From the NCBI RefSeq assembly GCF_026932795.1, contig NZ_JADPVH010000041.1:1-35831 (forward strand): a stretch of DNA of 35,831 bases. The letters are read 5' to 3'. This stretch comes from Paenarthrobacter sp. Z7-10 (GTDB taxonomy: Bacteria > Actinomycetota > Actinomycetes > Actinomycetales > Micrococcaceae). Position 1 is the stretch's first letter; every line of letters begins with the position of its first letter. The notes beneath the pieces are model-generated. The model ran no database searches. It saw only the letters and a program-made list of their open reading frames with translations, and had not been told where the DNA came from. Below are positions 22,968 to 30,072 of this stretch, in pieces. The translations under genes and the position numbers were made by a program.

Positions 22968-24243
22968 TGCGGCCTCCTAGTTTCCGCAGCGGGGCACCAT
23001 CATCATGGGTGCGCCAGTCGTCGGGGAGCAGATGGTCCAGAAGGTCGTCAACAGTCACCGCCCCCACCAAACGGCCGGCCTTGTTCACGACCGGAACGGA
23101 GTTGAGGTTATACGAGGCCATGGTGCGGCTGACGTCGCTCAGGCTCGCGTGGTCCAGGACCGGTTCCAGGTTCTTATCCACGATGGTGCCCAACTGTTCC
23201 GGCGGAGGGCTGCGCAGCAGCTGCTGGATATGCACCACGCCGAGGAAGCGTCCGGTGGGCGTCTCCAGCGGCGGACGGCAGATAAAGATGGCCGACGCCA
23301 GGGCGGGAGAGAGGTCCTCGCTGCGCACGTGTGCCAAAGCCTCGGCCACCGTCGCTTCGGGCGGCAGGATCACCGGGACCGGGGTCATCAGACCGCCGGC
23401 CGTGTCGTCGTCGTACTGCAGGAGCCGGCGGACGTCGTCGGCCTCGTCCGGATCCATCAGCGCCAGCAGCTGCTCGGCCTTGGCGCTGGGCAGATCCGCC
23501 AGCAGGTCCGCCGCGTCGTCCGGATCCATTTCCTCCAGGACGTCCGCGGCGCGCTCGTTGTCCAGGGCGGACAGGAGCGTGACCTGGTCCTCTTCCGGAA
23601 GTTCCTGCAGCACATGGGCCAGCCGGTCGTCCTGCAGCTCGCCGGCCACCTCGATGCGCCGCTTATTGCTCATTTCCTGCAGCGCATCCGCGAAGTCCGC
23701 GGGTTTGAGGTCCTCATGGGTTGCCACGAACTGGCTGGCGCCCTGCGGCTCATTTTCCGCACCCTGATTGGCGTCGGCCCAGTCGATCAGCACGGTATGC
23801 CCCCGGCGCAGGCCGCGCAGCCGGGAGGTGGAGGTACCGCGGCGAACAAACAGCTTCGAGACCAGCCAATCGCCATTGCGCAGCTGATCCATCGCGATAT
23901 CCTCAATGATCGCCTCCCCGCTGCCGTCCCTGAGGGTAACCTTCCGATCAAACATTTCGCCCACGACGAGCTGCTCGGCGCCGCGCTGCTCGAAGCGGCG
24001 CAGGTTCACCAGCCCGGTGCAGATGACTTGGGTCTGGTCAATGGACGTCAGCCGGGTCATTGGCACGAAGACGCGTTTCTTCCCCTGCACCTCCACCACG
24101 ACGCCGACCACATGGGGGGCGCCACGTTCGCCGCGGGAGAGCACTACGACGTCCCGCAGCCGGCCCAGCCGGTCGCCGAGGGGGTCGAATACGTCCAGTC
24201 CTAATAAACGCGCAACGAAGACGCGTGAAGGGTTTGTGCTCAC
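22960..24243 (-). CDS. Soluble MgtE-N / CBS-pair protein (Rv1232c-like)
   Basis: 427 residues. A PRC-barrel-like N-terminal region (about 8-160: VFVARLLGLDVFDPLGDRLGRLRDVVVL) precedes the MgtE N-terminal helical superhelix (about 175-290: HEDLKPADFADALQEM ... DDAADLLADLPSAKAEQLLALMD) and a CBS pair (about 296-415: LMTPVPVILPPEATVAEAL ... NLNSVPVVNKAGRLVGAVTVDDLLDHLLPDDW). The transport channel of MgtE is missing: there is no membrane segment. This suggests a cytosolic Mg or nucleotide sensor that acts on a partner, perhaps the DUF1003 membrane protein next to it; that is inference. The GTG start lies 6 nt after TAGCCT, so it is probably leaderless. Confidence 0.88.
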   Translation of the reverse strand: MSTNPSRVFVARLLGLDVFDPLGDRLGRLRDVVVLSRGERGAPHVVGVVVEVQGKKRVFVPMTRLTSIDQTQVICTGLVNLRRFEQRGAEQLVVGEMFDRKVTLRDGSGEAIIEDIAMDQLRNGDWLVSKLFVRRGTSTSRLRGLRRGHTVLIDWADANQGAENEPQGASQFVATHEDLKPADFADALQEMSNKRRIEVAGELQDDRLAHVLQELPEEDQVTLLSALDNERAADVLEEMDPDDAADLLADLPSAKAEQLLALMDPDEADDVRRLLQYDDDTAGGLMTPVPVILPPEATVAEALAHVRSEDLSPALASAIFICRPPLETPTGRFLGVVHIQQLLRSPPPEQLGTIVDKNLEPVLDHASLSDVSRTMASYNLNSVPVVNKAGRLVGAVTVDDLLDHLLPDDWRTHDDGAPLRKLGGRIG

Positions 24244-24249
24244 TAGTAC

Positions 24250-24255
24250 AGGCTA
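24250..24255 (-). promoter_or_regulatory. -10 box of the MgtE-N/CBS - DUF1003 - mrp operon (leaderless)
   Basis: TAGCCT on the minus strand, 6 nt before the GTG at 24243. Confidence 0.55.
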
Positions 24256-24273
24256 CGTCGAAGCGCGGAAAAT

Positions 24274-24336
24274 GCGGCAATTCCGGGCGTTATCTTGTGC
24301 CGCAATTCCGGGCCGCGGATCGGTCCTGCAGGACCG
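24274..24336. repeat. Direct repeat and palindrome in the divergent promoter region
   Basis: GC[GC]GCAATTCCGGGC occurs at 24274-24288 and 24299-24313, 25 nt apart. A perfect 16-bp palindrome, CGGTCCTGCAGGACCG, lies at 24321-24336. Both are between the MgtE-N/CBS gene and the general-stress gene and look like candidate regulator sites. Confidence 0.5.
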
Positions 24337-24398
24337 CCACGAGTTCACTGCCAGCGATAACTCTGCGGAGCATCAGCTTGATGAGGGACAATGAGTTT

Positions 24399-25373
24399 AT
24401 GGCAAATCTTTTTGGACGGACCCGGCCACTGAACGAAGCGCGCAGCGTGCCCCAGGGGGACACCGTTGGCTCCTTTACGTCGTACCTGGACGCGCAGAAG
24501 GCGGTGGACTATCTGGCGGACCAGAATTTCCCCGTGCAGATGGTTTCCATTGTGGGTAATGACCTGAAGATGGTGGAGCGGGTCACCGGAAAGCTGAGCT
24601 ATCCACGGGTTGCCCTTTCCAGCGGCCTGACGGGTGCCTGGTTCGGGCTGTTCGTGGGACTGCTGCTCTCGTTCTTCGAACCTCCTTCCGGGGCAGGGGG
24701 AGGACTGCCGTCCATCGTGACCTCGATCCTGCTGGGGGCGGCCTTCTGGATCCTGTTCGGCATCGCAACCTATGCCATGCAGCGTGGCAAGCGGGACTTC
24801 ACCTCCACCAGCCAGGTCCTCGCATCCGGTTACGACGTCATCGTGGCAACCGAAAGCTCGGCGGAAGCGCGGCGGCTCCTGGCGCAGTTGCCGATGACTG
24901 CCGCCTCCGCCCATGCGGCACCGTATGCGGGACAGCAGAATCGGCCCGCTGCCCCTCAACTGCCGACGTCATCCCCGCAGCGGCCCAACGGCTGGACGGA
25001 TCCCTACCCGCACGGAACCGGAACGGGCAGCACTAAGCCCGGCGAGCCTGCCGGCCCGGATGAGGCGCCGGTGGAGGGCGCCGTGGTCCCGGAGTCCGGC
25101 ACCACACCGGGAACCTACCGGGACCTGCCCGACGGCCGGCCGCAGTACGGCATTCGGCTGCCACAGGAGCCGGATGCGGCGCCGACGCAGGCAGCTGCGG
25201 CCCAGGACGCCGCCGAGGGACCGCGCCCAACCGCGCCAAAGGATCAGCCATCTCAGGAGCTGCTGCCGCAGGAGCCGCCGTCACAGGGGTCGCACGCCAC
25301 CGGGCAGCCTACCGGTGAACCGGACGCCGTCGATCGACCGGTCCAGGCGCCGGAGGAACAGCACCACCGCTGA
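24399..25373 (+). CDS. General stress protein 17M/YflT-like membrane protein with Pro-rich tail
   Basis: 324 residues. The N-terminal domain (about 22-70: TVGSFTSYLDAQKAVDYLADQNFPVQMVSIVGNDLKMVERVTG) is of the general-stress YflT / 17M type. Two membrane helices follow (about 78-97 and 108-127). From about 170 the protein is a Pro/Gln/Glu/Ala-rich, probably disordered tail of some 150 residues. Function is unknown; the Bacillus relative is induced by general stress. An ATG at 24381 is also in frame, but the one at 24399 has GAGGGA upstream and fits family starts (MANLFGR). M. tuberculosis has a comparable membrane protein (Rv1234) next to Rv1232c. The long tail is unusual. Confidence 0.82.
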   Translation: MANLFGRTRPLNEARSVPQGDTVGSFTSYLDAQKAVDYLADQNFPVQMVSIVGNDLKMVERVTGKLSYPRVALSSGLTGAWFGLFVGLLLSFFEPPSGAGGGLPSIVTSILLGAAFWILFGIATYAMQRGKRDFTSTSQVLASGYDVIVATESSAEARRLLAQLPMTAASAHAAPYAGQQNRPAAPQLPTSSPQRPNGWTDPYPHGTGTGSTKPGEPAGPDEAPVEGAVVPESGTTPGTYRDLPDGRPQYGIRLPQEPDAAPTQAAAAQDAAEGPRPTAPKDQPSQELLPQEPPSQGSHATGQPTGEPDAVDRPVQAPEEQHHR

Positions 25374-25499
25374 CGCAACGCCGGCCCCGGAAATCCTGGC
25401 GGATGACACATCCAGGGCGCGCCTGACTGCGAACTACCTTCGTAATATTCGTGGGAGGTTTGCCCTCTCTGGGCCACCTCCGCTGATTGAAGGAGTGTC

Positions 25500-26351
25500 A
25501 TGCCCTTTATTACCGTCGGCACCACCCAAAACGATGCAGCTGTTGAACTGCACTATGAAGACTTTGGCGAGGGAAAGCCGATAGTTCTGATCCACGGCTG
25601 GCCACTGAGCGGCCGTTCCTGGGAAGGGCAGGTTCCCGCCTTGGTTGAAGCCGGGTACCGGGTGATCAACTATGACCGGCGCGGATTCGGAAAGTCCTCG
25701 CAGCCCTGGTCGGGTTATGACTATGACACCTTTGCTGCAGATCTGAGCACCCTCATTGAGGAACTGGATTTGCGGGAGGTTACGCTTGTCGGTTTCTCCA
25801 TGGGCGGCGGAGAGCTGGCCCGGTATGTCGGGACCTATGGAAGCGAACGGATCTCCAAACTCGTCTTTGCCAGCGCCGTAACTCCATATCTGTGGAAGTC
25901 GGAGGATAATCCCGAGGGCGGCGTGGATCAGAATTTGGCCGACTGGTTCTCAAATGGGCTGACCGGTGACAGGCCAGCCTTCCTCCATGAGTTCCTGACC
26001 ATGTTCTTCACCGCGGGGAAACCGTCGCTGTTGAACAAGCCGCTGGTGAGCGCCGAGCAACTTGCCTATAACCTCGAAATCGCCGAAGCCGCCTCCGCCA
26101 AAGGCACACTCGATTCAACGGCTGCTTTTGCGGCCACCGATTTTCGTGCAGATCTGGTCAAGATCGCCGTGCCGACCTTGGTGATCCATGGGGATTCCGA
26201 CACCATTGTGCCCTTCGAGGTCAGCGGGGCGCGCACCGCAGCGGCCATACCGAACAGCCAAACGGTACTGGTCAAGGGTGCGCCACACGGTCTTACGGTC
26301 ACCCATAAGGACGAATGGAACAGGCACGTCCTGAACTTCCTTGCTGAGTAA
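25500..26351 (+). CDS. Alpha/beta hydrolase, cofactor-free haloperoxidase / esterase type
   Basis: 283 residues with the complete triad: nucleophile Ser in GFSMGGGE (about S100), Asp in VIHGDSDTIVP (about D233) and His in GAPHGLTVTH (about H262). The oxyanion HGW sits at LIHGWPLSGRSW. The pattern matches non-heme chloroperoxidases, which are carboxylic ester hydrolases with perhydrolase side activity. The physiological substrate is unknown. The ATG at 25500 follows GAAGGAGTG (about 25489-25497), a good ribosome site. It is monocistronic, convergent with pepP, and ends before an 11-bp-stem hairpin. Confidence 0.9.
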   Translation: MPFITVGTTQNDAAVELHYEDFGEGKPIVLIHGWPLSGRSWEGQVPALVEAGYRVINYDRRGFGKSSQPWSGYDYDTFAADLSTLIEELDLREVTLVGFSMGGGELARYVGTYGSERISKLVFASAVTPYLWKSEDNPEGGVDQNLADWFSNGLTGDRPAFLHEFLTMFFTAGKPSLLNKPLVSAEQLAYNLEIAEAASAKGTLDSTAAFAATDFRADLVKIAVPTLVIHGDSDTIVPFEVSGARTAAAIPNSQTVLVKGAPHGLTVTHKDEWNRHVLNFLAE

Positions 26352-26375
26352 GGGCTGAGGCGCGGAAACCTTTGC

Positions 26376-26407
26376 GATGGGGCCGGTCCAGTTGGGCCGG
26401 CCCCATC
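26376..26407. terminator. Hairpin terminator between the hydrolase and pepP genes
   Basis: Perfect 11-bp stem: GATGGGGCCGG (26376-26386) and CCGGCCCCATC (26397-26407), loop of 10. On the minus strand it is followed by GCAAAGGTTT, on the plus strand by no T-run. It probably serves both convergent genes. Confidence 0.7.
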
Positions 26408-26420
26408 CCGTCGCGGCCGC

Positions 26421-28055
26421 TTAGCTGGTGGGGCCGTTTGCGCCGTAAATGCCAGCCATCCAGGACTCCACCTCGTCGGGGGTACGCGGCAAAGCCTCGC
26501 TGAGGTTGACCGGTCCATCGGCGGTGATCAGGATGTCATCCTCGATCCGGACGCCAATGCCGCGGTACTCGGCCGGAATGGCCAGGTCCTCGTTCTTGAA
26601 ATACAGCCCGGGCTCGATGGTGAACACCATTCCTTCGGTGATGATGCCATCGAGGTACAGTTCCCGTTTGGCCTGCGCGCAGTCGTGAACATCCAACCCC
26701 AAATGATGACTGGTCCCATGCGGCATCCACCGGCGGTGATGCTGTCCCTCGGCGGAGAGCGCCACCTCGGCGGGAACCGGAAGCAGGCCCCAGTCCTGCA
26801 GCCGATCGGCCAGCACCTCCATGGCGGCGGTGTGCACCCCACGGAATTTTCGGCCCGGAACGGCGACGGCGAACGCCGCGTCGGCTGCGTCCAGCACGGC
26901 CTGATAGACCTTACGCTGCACCTCGGAGTACGTCCCATTGACCGGCAGGGTGCGGGTGATGTCCGCGGTGTACAGTGAGTCAGCCTCCACACCCGCGTCC
27001 ACCAGAATCAGCTCCCCGGGGGTCACCTGGCCGGTGTTGCGGGTCCAATGCAGGGTTGTCGCATTGTTGCCGGCGGCGGCGATGGTGTCGTAACCGAGCT
27101 CGTTGCCTTCCTCGCGGGCGTGGGCAAAGAATGCCCCTTCCACCACGCGCTCACCACGGTGGTGCGTAATGGCGCGGGGCAGAGACTTGATGATCTCCTC
27201 GAAACCGGCCGCCGTGGCAGCCACGGCGATCTGCATTTGCTCGATTTCCCAGTCGTCCTTGATCAGGCGCAGTTCGGAAAGTGTCTCGGTTAGCTTCGCA
27301 TCCAACGCGTCCAGGGCAGCCAGATCGGCCTCCTGCGGATCCTGGGCAGTGTTGTACCGGGCCGTGTCCACCAGCGCGTCTATATTGTCGTCAACCTTGC
27401 GGACCAAGCGGATGGAGGTTCCGCCGATTGCCGGATCACCGACGTTCTTGGTGATGGCCGCTTCGAGTTCGTCCAGGTGCGCGGTGGCGACGCCCAACCG
27501 GGCGGCGAATTCAGCGAGCGTGGGACGCGCCCCAATCCAGAACTCGCCTGCGCGCGCGTCGGCATAGAACTGCTCGGTGTCCCGGCCGGCCAGCGGCCGG
27601 AAGTAAAGCGTCGCCCGGTGCTGGCCGCCGTCGTCGCCCTCGCCGTCGTCCGTCGGTTCGAAAACCAGCACCGCATCCGGTTCGTGGTCGACGCCAAGCC
27701 CGGTCAGGTGGGCAAAAGCGGAGTGCGGGCGGTAGCGGTAGTCGGTGTCATTGGACCGCACCTTCAGCGCTCCGGCCGGAATCACCAGGCGTTCCTTGGG
27801 GAACTGCATGGAAATGGCGCGACGGCGGCCAGCGGCGAAGTCGGCGACGTCGTCGCGGGCGGGCAATTCCTGCGCCGACGGAGCCCAGTTGGCGGCCATG
27901 AAAGCACGGAAGGCATCGGAATCAGGCTTCTGGGAGCGGTTGTTGACCCGCTCGTCCAGCGGCTGTTCGGTGGCTGCCGCGCCTGCTGCCTCGGTGCTCA
28001 TGGAGGCGCTGGTGGGATCTGCTGTCAGGTCTGCACTTGGCTCAGTTTGATTCAC
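26421..28055 (-). CDS. pepP: Xaa-Pro aminopeptidase (aminopeptidase P family, M24B)
   Basis: A 544-residue Mn-dependent exopeptidase that cuts the N-terminal residue from peptides with proline in second position. The N-terminal creatinase-like domain (about 45-240) has QFPKERLVIPAG and the DYRYRPHSAFAHLTG segment. The pita-bread domain holds all five metal ligands: D353 in LVDAGVE, D365 in ADITRT, H450 in HGTSHHLGLDVHD, E481 in FTIEPGLY and E505 in RIEDDIL. The first about 45 residues are disordered. The start could be GTG at 28055, with a degenerate GAGACT box 6 nt before it, or the ATG at 28001 (MSTEAAG). Confidence 0.92.
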   Translation of the reverse strand: MNQTEPSADLTADPTSASMSTEAAGAAATEQPLDERVNNRSQKPDSDAFRAFMAANWAPSAQELPARDDVADFAAGRRRAISMQFPKERLVIPAGALKVRSNDTDYRYRPHSAFAHLTGLGVDHEPDAVLVFEPTDDGEGDDGGQHRATLYFRPLAGRDTEQFYADARAGEFWIGARPTLAEFAARLGVATAHLDELEAAITKNVGDPAIGGTSIRLVRKVDDNIDALVDTARYNTAQDPQEADLAALDALDAKLTETLSELRLIKDDWEIEQMQIAVAATAAGFEEIIKSLPRAITHHRGERVVEGAFFAHAREEGNELGYDTIAAAGNNATTLHWTRNTGQVTPGELILVDAGVEADSLYTADITRTLPVNGTYSEVQRKVYQAVLDAADAAFAVAVPGRKFRGVHTAAMEVLADRLQDWGLLPVPAEVALSAEGQHHRRWMPHGTSHHLGLDVHDCAQAKRELYLDGIITEGMVFTIEPGLYFKNEDLAIPAEYRGIGVRIEDDILITADGPVNLSEALPRTPDEVESWMAGIYGANGPTS

Positions 28056-28184
28056 CTCTTTAGTCTCTCACCGTCCAAGGTTCCAAGGCCAATACCCCTG
28101 TTCGGCCGGCGCGGACCGTGCAGCGGGCCGCCCCGTCAGCGGCCGGGTGGCTGACCAGCCTGCGGATCGGTTGGCTAACGGACG

Positions 28185-28190
28185 TAGGCT
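28185..28190 (+). promoter_or_regulatory. -10 box of the PHP gene (leaderless)
   Basis: TAGGCT, 6 nt before the GTG at 28197. Confidence 0.55.
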
Positions 28191-28196
28191 TGGAGT

Positions 28197-29045
28197 GTGA
28201 GAATCGACCTGCATACGCACTCCAACATTTCCGATGGAACGCAGCCGCCGGCAATGTTGATGGCCGCGGCGCGGGACGCCGGGTTGGATGTGCTGGCGCT
28301 GACCGACCATGACACGACCCTTGGCTGGGCCGAAGCCGCTGCCGCTGTTGCCAGTACAGGCGTGGCCCTGCTGCCGGGAATGGAGGTGACCTGCCGGACC
28401 GCCGAGGGGATCAGCGTGCACCTGCTGTGCTACCTGCACGATCCCGGATTCGCAGGGCTGCTGGAGGAAATCACCAAGGCAAAGGATGCACGTCATTCCC
28501 GCGCCCGGCGGATGGTGGAACGGCTGGCGGAGGATTATCCGCTGAATTGGGACGATGTCACTCAGCATGTCGCCCCCGGAGCCACCATGGGCCGACCCCA
28601 TATTGCCGATGCACTGGTCGCCGCCGGCGTCGTGGAAGACCGCACCGAGGCGTTCGCCAATATCCTCACCTCGCACTCGCGCTACTACGTCTCCCATTAT
28701 GCTCCGGACCCGGTGCTGGCCATCACGCTGATCCGGGCCGCCGGTGGGGTTCCGGTCTTCGCGCACCCGGTTGCGTCCGCCCGGGGACGTGTGGTGGGCG
28801 AGCAGACTTTCGGGGACATGATCTCAGCGGGCCTGCTGGGCGTGGAGGTCGATCACCGTGACAATCCCGAAGAGGGCAGGGCCTGGCTGCGCGGGCTCGC
28901 CGCCGAACACGATCTGATTATCACCGGATCCAGCGACTACCACGGTCGGGGCAAGCCGAACCGGTTGGGGGAGAACCTGACATCGCCGGAGTCGCTGGCC
29001 CGAATCGAAGACCTGGCCAGCGGCGCCGTCGTCCTCCGCCCCTGA
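28197..29045 (+). CDS. PHP-domain phosphoesterase (TrpH / RNase AM-like)
   Basis: 282 residues with the PHP metal-site motifs in order: H6 and H8 with D13 in LHTHSNISDG, D37 and H38 in LALTDHDTTLG, GMEVTC near 62-67, HSRARRM near 100, FAHPV near 190 and a final D/H in GSSDYHGRGK near 240. The characterised E. coli relative (TrpH, RNase AM) is a 5'-3' exoribonuclease that matures rRNA 5' ends and degrades 3',5'-bisphosphonucleotides; applying that here is inference. The GTG start follows the TAGGCT box by 6 nt. It is divergent from pepP and convergent with the DNA methyltransferase, from which a perfect palindrome separates it. Confidence 0.88.
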   Translation: MRIDLHTHSNISDGTQPPAMLMAAARDAGLDVLALTDHDTTLGWAEAAAAVASTGVALLPGMEVTCRTAEGISVHLLCYLHDPGFAGLLEEITKAKDARHSRARRMVERLAEDYPLNWDDVTQHVAPGATMGRPHIADALVAAGVVEDRTEAFANILTSHSRYYVSHYAPDPVLAITLIRAAGGVPVFAHPVASARGRVVGEQTFGDMISAGLLGVEVDHRDNPEEGRAWLRGLAAEHDLIITGSSDYHGRGKPNRLGENLTSPESLARIEDLASGAVVLRP

Positions 29046-29101
29046 CCTCCCCCAGCCCCGCCGCCGGCTTCCCTCAACTTCGCCCCGGCCTTCCAAACTA
29101 G

Positions 29102-29149
29102 GTAACAGTAGATGCACTCAAAAGGCGTTTTGAGTGCATCTACTGTTAC
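29102..29149. terminator. Perfect 22-bp-stem palindrome between convergent genes
   Basis: Left arm 29102-29123, loop GGCG 29124-29127, right arm 29128-29149, with no mismatch. The stem is about 40% GC, clearly AT-richer than its surroundings, with AAAA/TTTT at the tip rather than at the base. The TAA stop of the minus-strand methyltransferase lies inside the right arm (29146-29148). It may act as a bidirectional terminator, but the shape also fits a dispersed palindromic repeat. Confidence 0.75.
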
Positions 29150-30027
29150 TCACTTGGGTGAGCAGTTGGGAGAGGGGGGTGGGTGAGGACGGCGGCCGAT
29201 TCGCCCAGGCGCTTGGCCATGACGTCGATGGCTTCCGGGTTTTGATCCACGCACACAAATTTCCGGCCCAGCGAGGCCGCCACCGCACCCAGAGTGCCCG
29301 ATCCGGCGAAGAAGTCCAGCACCCAGTCCCCCGGGCGTGAGGACGCGGACACCACCCGCCGCAGCAGTCCCTCGGGTTTCTGCGTGGGGTAGCCGGTTTT
29401 CTCCTTGCCCGTGGGGGAGACGATGGTATGCCACCAGACATCGGTGGGGAGTTTGCCGAGCGCCCGCTTTTCCGGTGTCACCAGCCCCGGCGCCATGTAC
29501 GGCTCACGGTCCACCTCGGCACTGTTGAAGTGGTATTTCGCCGGGTTCTTCACGTACACCAGGATGTTGTCATGCTTCGCGGGCCAGCGGCTCTTGGCCC
29601 GCGCGCCATAGTCGTAGGCCCAAATGATCTCATTGAGAAAGCACTCGCGGCCGAAGATCGCGTCCAGCATCACCTTGGCATAATGCACCTCGCGGTAGTC
29701 CAGATGCAGATACAGTGTGCCGTCCTCGGCCAGCAGCCGCCACGCTTCGAGCAGCCGGGGCTCCAAAAAGGCCCAATAATCGGTGAAAACGTCGTCGTAG
29801 CTGTGCAGTGCGCCCTTGATGGTCTGGTAGCTTTGGCCGCCAAAGCCCACCCGGTCCCCGGTATTGCTGCGGACCATGGTGGTCCCCTGACGGCTCTGCA
29901 CGCGGCCGGTATTGAAGGGAGGATCAACGTAGATGAGCGTGAACGCGCCGGAGGGAAGGGTGGGCAGGTACACGCCATTGTCTGCGTGCACTACTGCATT
30001 GCCGCCGTCCGGGCGCCACGTCATCAT
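29146..30027 (-). CDS. Orphan beta-class DNA methyltransferase (N4/N6)
   Basis: A 293-residue SAM-dependent amino-methyltransferase that modifies adenine N6 or cytosine N4 in DNA. Motif IV DPPF (35-38) precedes motif I DFFAGSGTLG (238-247), the order of the beta class, with GYPTQKPEGLLRRVV (212-226) as motif X. The target-recognition region lies between (about 120-210). DPPF rather than DPPY is a known variant. No restriction endonuclease, specificity subunit or Vsr gene is adjacent, so it is an orphan. It starts 45 nt after the DEAD-box helicase stop on the same strand and is probably co-transcribed. Two adjacent ATGs (30027 and 30024) could start it. Confidence 0.88.
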   Translation of the reverse strand: MMTWRPDGGNAVVHADNGVYLPTLPSGAFTLIYVDPPFNTGRVQSRQGTTMVRSNTGDRVGFGGQSYQTIKGALHSYDDVFTDYWAFLEPRLLEAWRLLAEDGTLYLHLDYREVHYAKVMLDAIFGRECFLNEIIWAYDYGARAKSRWPAKHDNILVYVKNPAKYHFNSAEVDREPYMAPGLVTPEKRALGKLPTDVWWHTIVSPTGKEKTGYPTQKPEGLLRRVVSASSRPGDWVLDFFAGSGTLGAVAASLGRKFVCVDQNPEAIDVMAKRLGESAAVLTHPPLPTAHPSE

Positions 30028-30072
30028 TTCAGCTGTGCTCTCGATGGGGGACCTCAGCAGCCGTTTGGGCGC

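Noticed and set aside
23005-24204. A 399-codon plus-strand frame opposite the MgtE-N/CBS gene.
   Set aside because: Antisense shadow of a well-supported gene with clear domains.
29146-30027. Restriction-modification or defence system around the methyltransferase.
   Set aside because: Neighbours are a PHP phosphoesterase, an RNA helicase and an RNB nuclease, all housekeeping types; no endonuclease or other defence protein is encoded nearby.
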